Origin: DAHUXN01 sp963811805
GTDB lineage: Bacteria > Acidobacteriota > Terriglobia > Acidiferrales > UBA7541
Direction of reading: 5' to 3'
DNA: 64,000 nucleotides
Assembly: GCA_963811805.1 (NCBI GenBank)
Contig: CAWESU010000001.1
Location: forward strand, 1,984,001-2,048,000
In this document: piece after piece, positions 1 to 8,507 of the stretch
Layout of the letters: each line of letters begins with the position of its first letter
How positions within the stretch are numbered: position 1 is the first letter of the stretch
Program-made: the position numbers and the translations under genes
The notes under the pieces: model-generated
Told to the model about the DNA's origin: nothing
Databases searched by the model: none
The model's input: only the letters and a program-made list of their open reading frames with translations

Positions 1-2
1 CC

Positions 3-1181
3 TCGGCGACGGCAAAGATAGCCGCATCGGTGGCGAATGCGCTTTCGCAGCGCCACGAGGTTACAGTCCTTGCCGGCCGGCCTTCTTATGACCCTGACGA
101 GTATCACTCGTTTTCGTTTCTTCGCCGCGAGCAACGCAACGGCATCACGGTGGAGCGCGTAGGTTCTACTGCCTATCCCCGCCACCAAATGCGACGCCGG
201 GTTGCAAATTATCTGTCTTATGTGTCGTTGGCAGTGCCTCGAGCTCTGGCCATGAAGACAGATTTGATCTTGGCGATGACCGATCCCCCGTTTGCGGGGA
301 TAGTGGGAGCGACGATTGCGCGGATGAAACGCGTCCCGTTTGTGTACAACATCCGTGATCTTTATCCGGATATGGCGATAGGTGGGGAGATTGTGCGTGC
401 GAAGAGCTGGGTCGGAGTCTGGGAGAAATTGCACCGCGCTGCGCTTCGGCAAGCCGAGCGTGTGATTGTGCTGGGCGAGGATATGCGTGAGCGCGTCGTT
501 GCGAAAGGCGTTGATCCCGCCCGTGTCATAGTGGTTCGGGACGGAACTTCCGTTCCGGCGCCGGTCGTACCTGCCGATCATCCTGCGATTCGCGAAATTC
601 GAGGCTCTGCGGAATTTGTCGTGCTGCACGCAGGAAACTTGGGTTTCTATGGCGCTTGGCCTACGCTTCTCAATGCGGCGAAGATTCTACCAGAGAATGG
701 CATTCGCCTAGTCTTCATCGGCGATGGAGCCAATCGCAACCAGCTGGAAGAATCGAGCCAGGGATGCCCGATCGTACGTTTCCTGCCGTTTCGTCCAGTG
801 GACGAAATTCCATGCGTGATGGCCGCTGGCGATCTTCACGTCGTCACGATACGCAGGGGGCTTGGCGGCGTGGTGGTTCCGAGCAAGCTCTATTCAATTC
901 TTGCCGCGGGCCGCCCTGTTCTCGCGGTCGCTCCGGAAGATACCGATGTGGCGCGCATCGTGCGCCGGGAAGATTGCGGGTTGGTCGTCGATCCGGACAA
1001 ACCGGCGGAAGTCGCCCAGGCTATACAGGCACTAAAAGGTGATCCAGCGCGGCTCGAGGCAATGGGGCGACGCGCCCGCAAAGCGTCAGAGAAATACGCC
1101 AGAGCGGGCGAGCTCGAAAAATTCGTTGGCGTCGTGGAAGAGGCAGCGGCACACTCTCGCGGGACAAGAGGACACTCATAA
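3..1181 (+). CDS. Glycosyltransferase family 4 (WcaI/WbuB-like), 5'-truncated by the window edge
   Basis: Transfers a sugar from a nucleotide donor to a growing envelope or exopolysaccharide chain at the cytoplasmic membrane face. The frame is open from base 3, and residues encoded before the internal GTG at 30 (ATAKIAASVANAL) match the family's N-terminal helix, so the true start lies upstream. The N-terminal GT-B half carries HEVTVLAGRPSY. The C-terminal half has the donor-site region PSKLYSILAAGRPVLAVAPE and GLVVDPDKPAEVA near the end. The stop overlaps the next start by one base (TAATG), so translation is probably coupled to the epimerase gene. Acceptor and donor cannot be read from the sequence. 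Confidence 0.88.
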   Translation, partial: SATAKIAASVANALSQRHEVTVLAGRPSYDPDEYHSFSFLRREQRNGITVERVGSTAYPRHQMRRRVANYLSYVSLAVPRALAMKTDLILAMTDPPFAGIVGATIARMKRVPFVYNIRDLYPDMAIGGEIVRAKSWVGVWEKLHRAALRQAERVIVLGEDMRERVVAKGVDPARVIVVRDGTSVPAPVVPADHPAIREIRGSAEFVVLHAGNLGFYGAWPTLLNAAKILPENGIRLVFIGDGANRNQLEESSQGCPIVRFLPFRPVDEIPCVMAAGDLHVVTIRRGLGGVVVPSKLYSILAAGRPVLAVAPEDTDVARIVRREDCGLVVDPDKPAEVAQAIQALKGDPARLEAMGRRARKASEKYARAGELEKFVGVVEEAAAHSRGTRGHS

Positions 1182-2194
1182 TGTGGAATGGTAAGAAGGT
1201 ATTGGTTACTGGCGGTGCGTCGTTTATTGGTTCGAACTTGGTGGATGCACTGCTGGAGCGCGGCGCGGCGATCCGCGTCGTGGATGATCTTTCGAGCGGC
1301 AGGCTCGAAAACATCGAAGCGCACGTCAAGAGCGAGAAGGTTCGTTTCATCGAGGCGGACTTGCGCGAGCCCGGCGTTGCTCGATCCGTGATGAAAGACA
1401 TTCAGGTGGTCTTTCATCTGGCCGCGGATCACGGTGGCCGAGGGTACGTAGATTTGCACCAGGCTGGACCGGCGTCGAATCTGTTCCTAGATGGAATTGT
1501 TTTTTGGGAGGCGGTCAAAGCAGGAGTGGAAAAGGTCTGCTACGCCTCGTCGGGGTGTGTGTATCCCAATCACATGCAGACGGACACAACGAAGGAAATT
1601 TATCTGAAGGAAGCTGACGTCAAGCCGCCACACGACGCCGACAACATGTACGGCTGGGCGAAGTTGATGGCGGAAATGACGTTGCAGGCCTATCACCGCG
1701 AGTTCAAGCTCGGCGCTGCTTCCTGCCGTTATTTCACGGTCTATGGACCGCGCGGCGTGGAGAATCACGCGGTGATCGCGATGATCGCTCGTGCCTTCGT
1801 AGGCCAGAATCCCTTTGAGATCTGGGGCGATGGTCAACAGATTCGCAACTGGACTTACGTAGACGATATTGTGAGGGGCACCATCTTAGCGGCTGAGAAA
1901 ATCAACGACGGGACCGCGGTGAACTTGGGCACGATGGAGCGCGTTCGCGTCATCGACGCCGCGCAACTCGCTCTCGAATACGCGGGGAAGGAGGCCGATT
2001 TCAAATTCTTGCGAAACATGCCTACCGGGCCTGCCAATCGCGTCGCGGATAACTCTCTTGCGAAGAAACTTCTCGGGTGGGAGCCTCAAGTCAAATTTCG
2101 CGACGGTTTGCGCCGGACTATGGATTGGTATTTTGCAGACCGTGAGCCCGCGCAAGTCAAAGAGCGCTTGGAAACCATGTTGACAGCGCGTTAA
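1181..2194 (+). CDS. NAD-dependent sugar epimerase/dehydratase (extended SDR)
   Basis: Nucleotide-sugar epimerase or dehydratase of the extended SDR family, about 337 residues. The Rossmann motif is TGGASFIGS near residue 10, with Ser in place of the central Gly, a variant I recall from this subfamily. The acidic NAD-binding end of strand 2 is VVDDLSSG. Ser123/Ser124 (ASSGCVYP) and the YxxxK pair Tyr157/Lys161 form the catalytic set. The substrate-side motif FTVYGPRG and IWGDGQQIRNWTYVDD are typical of UDP-glucose or GDP-mannose epimerases. The start overlaps the stop of the glycosyltransferase, so it belongs to the same envelope-polysaccharide operon. The exact sugar is unknown. Confidence 0.88.
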   Translation: MWNGKKVLVTGGASFIGSNLVDALLERGAAIRVVDDLSSGRLENIEAHVKSEKVRFIEADLREPGVARSVMKDIQVVFHLAADHGGRGYVDLHQAGPASNLFLDGIVFWEAVKAGVEKVCYASSGCVYPNHMQTDTTKEIYLKEADVKPPHDADNMYGWAKLMAEMTLQAYHREFKLGAASCRYFTVYGPRGVENHAVIAMIARAFVGQNPFEIWGDGQQIRNWTYVDDIVRGTILAAEKINDGTAVNLGTMERVRVIDAAQLALEYAGKEADFKFLRNMPTGPANRVADNSLAKKLLGWEPQVKFRDGLRRTMDWYFADREPAQVKERLETMLTAR

Positions 2195-2212
2195 TTCGTT
2201 CGAGGTGACAGC

Positions 2213-3295
2213 GTGGTAATAAGCAGTGCGATTGCTTTCGGAATTGCCTTGATGGCCTCCTTCGCTTTAACTTGGCCAATCAGACAATTCGCCCTATACG
2301 CTGGCTTCGTCGATAGACCGGGCGCTCGCAAAGTGCACGTGAGGCCGATGCCGCTTCTCGGCGGGGTCGCCATCTACGCCAGCTTCGTCATTGCCGTCGC
2401 GATCACAGTGCCGGCCGGCATGAGGATGGAGGTGGTGGGAATTCTCGCTGGCGCTACGCTGCTTGCCGTCACCGGCATTCTGGACGACAGCGGCAAACTG
2501 CATCACCAAGTGAAACTGTTTGTGAGCATGCCTTTGGCCGCGTGCATTCTCGTGGGTGTTGGAGTCCGCGCGCAGGTTTTCTCCCAATTGTTTGCCGGAC
2601 GAGCCGGCGAGGTGCTCGATATTTTCCTCACCGTATTCTGGGTGGTGGGAATTACAGCCGCGTTCAGCATTCTCGACCACATGGACGGTCTTTGCGCGGG
2701 CATCGCCGCCGTGGCTGCCGCGTTTTTTATGTTGTCGGCAGCGCTGAACGGCCAGCGTCTAGTCTGTACTCTCGCTGCTTCGGTGCTGGGCGCTTCGGTG
2801 GGCTTCTTACGCTGGAACTTTGCTCCAGCGCAGATTTTTATGGGTGACGGTGGAGCGATGTTTCTTGGATTTCTTATGGCGACGCTCGGGCTCAAACTGC
2901 GCCCTGTCGTCACGCATCCATTCGCGGACTGGCTCACGCCGGTCTTGATTCTTGCCGTTCCCATTTTCGATACTACTTTGATCAGCATTTCTCGTTTGCG
3001 GCGCGGCATGCTGCCCTTCACTTCACCCGGGAAGGACCACACGGCGCACCGGCTCTCCAACCGGGGACTTGGGCATAAGCGCGCCGTTTTGGGTATGTAT
3101 GGACTGGGCTTGATTTTTGGGATGTTCGGCTTGGCGGTGCCTCATCTGCCTTCCTTCGAAATCGCTGTCCTCTGTGGCCTGTTGCTTGTGGCTGGCGCAG
3201 CCGCCGTCATTGTTCTCGAACGGTCGCCCTACGAAGACCAGCGACAATCCTTGAATTCTGCTTCAGAGAGAGAACAACTCCCCAGCACTGATTGA
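2213..3295 (+). CDS. MraY/WecA-family undecaprenyl-phosphate sugar-1-phosphate transferase
   Basis: Integral membrane enzyme that would move a sugar-1-phosphate from a UDP-sugar to undecaprenyl phosphate, starting a lipid-linked glycan. About 360 residues with roughly ten hydrophobic segments. Family motifs are visible: RPGARKVHVRPMPLLGG after the first helix, the Asp pair at 91-92 (ILDDSGK), HMDGLCAG, FMGDGGAMFLGF, and a late loop DHTAHRL that corresponds to the DHxHHRL motif of WecA. The start is GTG with GAGGTG six bases upstream. It follows the epimerase by 18 bases and is probably the initiating step for the glycan built by its neighbours. Confidence 0.88.
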   Translation: MVISSAIAFGIALMASFALTWPIRQFALYAGFVDRPGARKVHVRPMPLLGGVAIYASFVIAVAITVPAGMRMEVVGILAGATLLAVTGILDDSGKLHHQVKLFVSMPLAACILVGVGVRAQVFSQLFAGRAGEVLDIFLTVFWVVGITAAFSILDHMDGLCAGIAAVAAAFFMLSAALNGQRLVCTLAASVLGASVGFLRWNFAPAQIFMGDGGAMFLGFLMATLGLKLRPVVTHPFADWLTPVLILAVPIFDTTLISISRLRRGMLPFTSPGKDHTAHRLSNRGLGHKRAVLGMYGLGLIFGMFGLAVPHLPSFEIAVLCGLLLVAGAAAVIVLERSPYEDQRQSLNSASEREQLPSTD

Positions 3296-3635
3296 CCTCC
3301 AGCGAGGCAGGGGTGAGGTATATAGGCCGACCTGTGCACCTGAATCTGGCCACAGCGCTGGCCTTCAAGAGCGACGGCGCGCGGTTTAGGCGAACTCAGG
3401 GAGGTAGGTCCGAATGAGAGAAGGACAACAGTAAGGGGGGAGTGCGGTTTTGTTTTACCGCTCGACGACGTTCGGCGCGCGTCATAGCCGGACTCTCTCT
3501 CTTCCTTTTGCGGAACAGAACAGCTACGTTATACTGGTTTTTTTGGGACACAGCGTCCTGATTGACTGCCCGGGCTATCGTAGGCTGACGGCGACTCTTG
3601 ATCGCGTGATAGGCAACAGACTTCCGCACAAAAGG
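3296..3635. other. Intergenic region, 340 bases
   Basis: Lies between the WecA-like gene and the flavoprotein gene. The flavoprotein frame stays open back to a TTG at 3450, but that 62-residue extension has no family similarity that I recognise and overlaps a plausible promoter. The only other structure seen is the promoter candidate at 3508-3535. No RNA gene is recognisable. Confidence 0.5.
3508..3535 (+). promoter_or_regulatory. Candidate sigma-70-type promoter for the flavoprotein gene
   Basis: TTGCGG at 3508-3513 and TATACT at 3530-3535 are separated by 16 bases. This would place a transcript start near 3542, upstream of the ATG at 3636, and argues against the longer TTG start at 3450. 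Confidence 0.35.
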
Positions 3636-4844
3636 ATGTTTTTGTCAGCGCCCGACATCTCACCGAATCATCTTCACAATTCTCACGCGACTCGCGGAAC
3701 CGTCGCTGTGGTCGGGGGCTCTGCGGCAGGTTTTTTTGCCGCCTATCTGCTCGCGCGTAAAGGAGTTCCCGTGCGCGTGTTTGAGCAGTCGGAGCGGCTC
3801 GACGCGGCCGAGCGTACCCTGATCGTTACGCGTCGCATGAACGACCTGCTGGGCCCGGCCGGAAAACCCAGCATTGTCAATGAAGTCCGGAGATTCGAAC
3901 TCTTTACCGACGGCCGCGCGGCCACCATCGATCTGGCGCAGCCGGATTTGATCATTGAGCGCGCGAAGCTGATTCGCTCCCTCGCGGAACGCGCGCGAGA
4001 AACTGGCGCGGAAATCCATATGGGGCGGAGTTTTCGCGGCCTGACATCGCAGTCACGGAAAATCAGCCTGCAATTGGAGCACACCGGAACGAATACCTCT
4101 GAGGAATTTGCGGCGGAGACTGTTGTCGCCAGCGATGGAGCGCTGAGCGCCGTCGCTCAAGCAGCGGGATGGCCAAGGCCGGTTACCGTTCCGCTGGTGC
4201 AGGCGATTGTGCCATTGCCCAAAGATATGTCACCGGACACTGTCCGTGTTTGGTTCGTACCCGACGACACGCCCTATTTTTACTGGCTCATACCCGAATC
4301 CGCGGAACGAGGGGCGCTCGGCATCATCGGCGAATCGGGCTCTGAGGCGCGCAAGCACCTCGAAGCGTTTCTGGTAAAGCGCAGACTCGATCCGATCGCG
4401 TTCCAAGGTGCGCGAATCCCTGTTTACAAGCGCTGGGTTCCGGTGGAGAAGAAACTCGGCAACGCGCGGGTTTTTGTTGTTGGTGACGCAGCCGCACAAG
4501 TCAAAGTGAGCACCGTTGGAGGGATTGTCACCGGACTGCGGGGAGCCGCCGGCGTCGCCGAAGCAATTCTAAATCCCGGTTCACAGCGCGAGTTGCGCAG
4601 CTTACGCCGTGAATTGGATACGCATCTCCTTATTCGGCGCGCTCTGCATGATTTCCAGCAGGATGACTATAGCCGTCTTGTAGACTCACTTAACTCGACA
4701 ACCAAGCGGTCGCTGAGTCAATTCTCACGCGACGAAGCGCTCAAGGTCCTCTGGCGCGCTTGCCTCAGCCAGCCGCGGCTAATTCTGATGGGCCTTCGCG
4801 GGCTTCTCACTGGACGTCGTTTCGGCCGGCGAGACTCCTCCTAG
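3636..4844 (+). CDS. FAD-dependent oxidoreductase, geranylgeranyl-reductase-like
   Basis: Flavoprotein of the GR2/geranylgeranyl-reductase and monooxygenase superfamily, about 402 residues. The N-terminal dinucleotide-binding segment is VVGGSAAGFFAAYLLARKG, ending in the acidic VFEQSERL. The second FAD motif is VFVVGDAAAQVKVSTVGG, which resembles the GDAAGQVKPTTGGG signature of geranylgeranyl reductases more than that of aromatic hydroxylases. The substrate may therefore be a polyprenoid, but this is inference. The ATG at 3636 begins 20-odd residues before the Rossmann strand and lies downstream of a candidate promoter. Spacing to its neighbours suggests it is transcribed alone. Confidence 0.78.
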   Translation: MFLSAPDISPNHLHNSHATRGTVAVVGGSAAGFFAAYLLARKGVPVRVFEQSERLDAAERTLIVTRRMNDLLGPAGKPSIVNEVRRFELFTDGRAATIDLAQPDLIIERAKLIRSLAERARETGAEIHMGRSFRGLTSQSRKISLQLEHTGTNTSEEFAAETVVASDGALSAVAQAAGWPRPVTVPLVQAIVPLPKDMSPDTVRVWFVPDDTPYFYWLIPESAERGALGIIGESGSEARKHLEAFLVKRRLDPIAFQGARIPVYKRWVPVEKKLGNARVFVVGDAAAQVKVSTVGGIVTGLRGAAGVAEAILNPGSQRELRSLRRELDTHLLIRRALHDFQQDDYSRLVDSLNSTTKRSLSQFSRDEALKVLWRACLSQPRLILMGLRGLLTGRRFGRRDSS

Positions 4845-5112
4845 AAGCGCCTGCATGTGCCTTCTTGGGTTATCCGAAACTCGATTCGGCCTGTTTTACG
4901 AGAGGCTTTGCGGGGCGGTTGGCCAGAGTCAGGTGCGGCTTTTGTTGCACGGAACAGGTCGTTGCTGCGCCGAAAATGGCGCACAAAATGAAAATGAGTC
5001 ACAAACGGTTTTGGAACATTGACCCTCCGAGGGCGGCAAGGTATAGAACTGCGGCGACAAGCCGATCAAGCGCGACACGGAAAGCGCTTGAGACAATTTC
5101 CAACCCTAGCTG

Positions 5113-5976
5113 TTAGGAAACGCGCCGTATCCGCGGAGACTCCATGACGGTCCAGTGCTCCGAAGCGGTCCGGCCGTTAAGATCACGGATACGCAGTTGC
5201 CAATCCACCCCTTGCCGTTCGTCCTGATGCAAGAACAAAGCCATCGGTGCGTCGCCACGTTGGGCTCCCGCCTCGAACGATCCTACGGCGGCTTCCGGTT
5301 TGACCTCAGTTTCCATGTCTGTCTCGGTAACCCGAAACTCCGCAAGCTGCTCAGCATCCAGCGGTATACGAAAGACTATTCGTTCCTCCATGGAGCCCCT
5401 GTTCAGCGCTCCTGGCAGGGCCTTGTTCGGCAATGTCTGTGCCGCCAGAACGATCGCCCGGTTCTCGTAACGCAATTCCACGGAAGGCGACTCGATGGCG
5501 GAATTCGTTGCGGGCTCGAGGCAAAGCTCCCACAGCTCCACTGGCGCGCTTGCATCCACGGCGTAGATGTCCACCGTGCGAGTTTGCCATCCGGCAGTCC
5601 TACTCTGTGGCAAGAGCTCTCTCAAAGTGATGGCAATGTGGTTGCGCCAGACCTCGATTTTCACGGACCCGACGAATGTTCCGTGTTCATGCACGTGGCG
5701 CACCTGCTGCTCTGTCGCGCCCAGCGTATCCCGCCAGAAGCGCTCACCCAGCCGGAAACTGAGAATGTGCACTTGCTCCAGCGGCGAAGGCATCAATTCG
5801 CCTATCCTTCTTCGCATGAGCGGATCGTCCATGGCTTCGAGCGCTTCCAGCCTCTGGAAAAGGCCACGAATCGCGCGCGAGTGGCCCCGCAGCATCCGCT
5901 GCCAAGAAAGGGCGAGCGCATAGAAAGCTACTGAAACGATTGCACAAATCGCCAGAGCCGCCCACAAAATGTCCAT
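5113..5976 (-). CDS. Membrane-anchored protein of unknown function
   Basis: About 287 residues. One N-terminal hydrophobic segment (MDILWAALAICAIVSVAFYALAL) is followed by a basic stretch and then a soluble domain, so the bulk probably lies on one side of the inner membrane. Residues after about 30 contain a short charged helix (RLEALEAMDDPLMRRRIGEL). The rest looks like a beta-rich domain with no motif I recognise. It starts at ATG 5976; a GTG one codon upstream is also possible. It converges on the flavoprotein gene and diverges from ugd. No function is assigned. Confidence 0.65.
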   Translation of the reverse strand: MDILWAALAICAIVSVAFYALALSWQRMLRGHSRAIRGLFQRLEALEAMDDPLMRRRIGELMPSPLEQVHILSFRLGERFWRDTLGATEQQVRHVHEHGTFVGSVKIEVWRNHIAITLRELLPQSRTAGWQTRTVDIYAVDASAPVELWELCLEPATNSAIESPSVELRYENRAIVLAAQTLPNKALPGALNRGSMEERIVFRIPLDAEQLAEFRVTETDMETEVKPEAAVGSFEAGAQRGDAPMALFLHQDERQGVDWQLRIRDLNGRTASEHWTVMESPRIRRVS

Positions 5977-6155
5977 CACAAGCCCCGCTTCGGAATTAAG
6001 CCCACCAGTCCAAGCCTGAATCTGCGGATTCTACTATATTGTCTGCTTAGCCGGCCATGCCCGTGCAAAAGATTCCGTATTACGAGAAGGCACGATTATA
6101 TGAAAATAGAAGCCTTGATATTTGCGGTCAGGTACACTGTTGGCAGGAGAGATTT

Positions 6156-7538
6156 GTGAGGATATCGGTAATCGGCGCCGGATACGTTGGTCTCGTCACC
6201 GGGGCATGCATGGCAGAATTGGGCCATACAGTTCTTTGCACGGATAACGACGCGACGAAAATCAGTATTCTCGAGAACGGCAAGCTGCCGATTTTCGAGC
6301 CCGGACTCGATGGCATCGTGGCCAAGAACCGGAAGAATGGACGCTTGTCGTTTTCGGCTGATCCGACGAAGGCCGTCGCGGAAGGCGACGTCATCTTCAT
6401 CTGCGTCGGAACGCCGCCGCTCCCCAATGGCGACGCTGACCTCAGTTCCATCGATCGCGTAGCCCAGATGGTCGCGGCGGAATCCAAGTCCCACAAGCTG
6501 GTCGTCGAAAAGAGCACCGTTCCGGCGCAGACTGGGCAGCAGCTGAAACGCGTCCTCGAAATTTATGGCCGGGGAAAAACGATCCGCTTTCGCGTTGCCT
6601 CGAATCCGGAATTCCTGCGGGAAGGTACGGCTGTCGACGATTTCCTACATCCGGACCGCATCGTCGTCGGCGTGGATGATGAAACCGCGGAAAAACAGCT
6701 TCGCGAGATTTACCGGCCGGTCCTCGAGCAGGGGTTCGATTGCCCGGTTCACAATGGTTCGTGCCCGCGTGGCAACCATCCGGCTTGGTTGGTTACAACG
6801 ATCAATAGCGCAGAGCTGATCAAGCACGCATCGAATTCTTTTTTGGCGATCAAGATTTCTTACGCGAACATGATTTCCGATCTCGCGGAGAAGCTGGGGG
6901 CCAACATTGAGGAGGTCATGCACGGCGTGGGTTTGGACCCACGCATCGGCGCTCACTTTTTCAAGCCCGGACTTGGATTCGGCGGCTTCTGTCTGCCGAA
7001 GGACTTACAAGCTTTCGTGCGGCTTGCCGAACGGCACGGTGTCGATTTTTCGATGCTGCGCGAAGCCGAGCGAATCAACCATCAGCGCATCGAAGGCTTC
7101 GTGGAAAAGCTTCGACATTCACTGTGGGTTCTCAAGGGTAAGAAAATTGGCGTGCTGGGCCTTGCCTTCAAGGCCAATACCGACGATATCCGGTTTGCCC
7201 CTTCAATCGAATTGATCAAGCGGCTGCAGCATGAAGGCGTTCGCGTAATCGCCTACGATCCACAGGCCATGGAAAAAATCCACGATCGCCTTCCCGAGCT
7301 GAATTGCGCTCCGAACGCGTACGAAGCGGCCCAAGGCGCGGATGCGTTGCTGATCGTTACCGAATGGCCAGAGTTCCGCAATCTCGATTGGAAGCGCATC
7401 CATGAAAGCATGGCGCGTCCGCTCGTCTTGGACGGGCGAAACTTGCTTTTACCGGAAGAGATGAGTGCTTTGGGGTTTGAATACCAATCGGTCGGAAGAC
7501 CGAAGGCTGGTCAGGCAATCCCGACGGCATCAGCTTGA
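6156..7538 (+). CDS. ugd: UDP-glucose 6-dehydrogenase
   Basis: Oxidises UDP-glucose to UDP-glucuronate with two NAD+ in the cytoplasm. The N-terminal Rossmann motif is VIGAGYVGLVTGACMAELGH. FLREGTAVDDFLHPDRIVVG and the catalytic Cys279 in GFGGFCLPKD are intact, and the C-terminal NAD/UDP domain includes GLAFKANTDDIRFAPS. The GTG at 6156 is preferred because AGGAG lies six bases upstream and the protein then begins directly at the Rossmann strand. The frame extends in-phase to 6057, but those 33 residues look non-family. The gene faces the UDP-glucuronate decarboxylase, with 9 bases of 3' overlap, so the two enzymes of one pathway are convergent. Confidence 0.95.
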   Translation: MRISVIGAGYVGLVTGACMAELGHTVLCTDNDATKISILENGKLPIFEPGLDGIVAKNRKNGRLSFSADPTKAVAEGDVIFICVGTPPLPNGDADLSSIDRVAQMVAAESKSHKLVVEKSTVPAQTGQQLKRVLEIYGRGKTIRFRVASNPEFLREGTAVDDFLHPDRIVVGVDDETAEKQLREIYRPVLEQGFDCPVHNGSCPRGNHPAWLVTTINSAELIKHASNSFLAIKISYANMISDLAEKLGANIEEVMHGVGLDPRIGAHFFKPGLGFGGFCLPKDLQAFVRLAERHGVDFSMLREAERINHQRIEGFVEKLRHSLWVLKGKKIGVLGLAFKANTDDIRFAPSIELIKRLQHEGVRVIAYDPQAMEKIHDRLPELNCAPNAYEAAQGADALLIVTEWPEFRNLDWKRIHESMARPLVLDGRNLLLPEEMSALGFEYQSVGRPKAGQAIPTASA

Positions 7539-8483
7539 ACTGACCCGACCTTCCGCGAACTTCTTTTGGAAATAATCGAGCGTGATCCGTAATCCTTCGT
7601 CCAGGCTCACCCTAGGTTCCCAATCGAGCAGCTTTCTGGCCTTGGTGATATCAGGCTGCCGCCTTTTCGGGTCGTCCTGTGGCAGTGCTCGGAATACAAG
7701 CGCTGCTTCGCCCCCGGTGAGCGCGCGGACACGCTCCGCGAATTCCAGGATAGTTATCTCATGCGGGTTCCCGATATTTACCGGGAGATGTTCGTCCGAA
7801 TCGAGAAGGCGCAGAACGCCGTCAATCAAATCGGAAACGTAACAGAAGCTTCTGGTCTGTTTTCCGTCTCCGTACACGGTGATTGGCTGGCCGGAAAGTG
7901 CCTGGTAAAGGAAATTCGGAAGGGCTCGGCCGTCGTTCAGTCGCATACGCGGCCCGTATGTATTGAAGATGCGCACAATGCGCGTATCCACACCGTGTTT
8001 GCGATGGTACGCCATCGTCACGGCTTCGGAGAATCGCTTCGCTTCGTCATAGACACTGCGGGGTCCCACGGAATTCACATGCCCCCAATAGACTTCCGGC
8101 TGCGGGCTCACTTCGGGGTCGCCGTAGCATTCGGAAGTGGACGCCATCAAGAAACGCGCCCGTTTCGAACGTGCTAACTCCAGGGCGTGAAACGTTCCTA
8201 GCGATCCGACCTTGAGCGTCTCAATCGGAAATTTCAAGTAGTCGTCCGGGCTGGCGGGTGAAGCGAAATGCAGCACGGCGTCAACCGATTGCGAAACATC
8301 GAGGGGTTCTGAAACGTCCTGGCGGACAAACGTGAAACGCGAATCGTTCTTTAGGTGCCGAACATTCTCTTCAGCGCCGGTGATCAAATTGTCGATGCAG
8401 ACGATCTCCCATCCGCCCTCGATCATCGCATCACAGAGATGAGAGCCTAAGAACCCCGCACCGCCAGTAATCGCCGCTCGCAC
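7530..8483 (-). CDS. UDP-glucuronate decarboxylase (UDP-xylose synthase)
   Basis: Extended SDR enzyme that converts UDP-glucuronate to UDP-xylose through a 4-keto intermediate. The NAD motif is TGGAGFLGS (residues 7-15). The UXS-specific segment STSECYGDPEVSPQPE-YWGHVN includes Glu118, and the catalytic pair is Tyr145/Lys149 (YDEAK). RIFNTYGPRM and GDGKQTRSFCYVSDLI follow. These agree closely with known UXS enzymes and separate it from generic epimerases. The start is GTG, with GAGAGGATG upstream. Its substrate is the product of the adjacent ugd, so the pair supplies UDP-glucuronate and UDP-xylose for surface glycans. Confidence 0.9.
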   Translation of the reverse strand: MRAAITGGAGFLGSHLCDAMIEGGWEIVCIDNLITGAEENVRHLKNDSRFTFVRQDVSEPLDVSQSVDAVLHFASPASPDDYLKFPIETLKVGSLGTFHALELARSKRARFLMASTSECYGDPEVSPQPEVYWGHVNSVGPRSVYDEAKRFSEAVTMAYHRKHGVDTRIVRIFNTYGPRMRLNDGRALPNFLYQALSGQPITVYGDGKQTRSFCYVSDLIDGVLRLLDSDEHLPVNIGNPHEITILEFAERVRALTGGEAALVFRALPQDDPKRRQPDITKARKLLDWEPRVSLDEGLRITLDYFQKKFAEGRVSSS

Positions 8484-8507
8484 AAGGTCATCCTCTCATG
8501 AAATCCG

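Noticed and set aside
1205..1235. Rossmann motif of the SDR epimerase with Ser for the central Gly
   Set aside because: First considered a disabling change, but the TGGASFIGS form is familiar in this epimerase subfamily and the Tyr-Lys pair is intact.
4760..5116. 118-codon open frame between the flavoprotein gene and the 5113 gene
   Set aside because: It starts inside the flavoprotein gene, shows no domain and no Shine-Dalgarno sequence.
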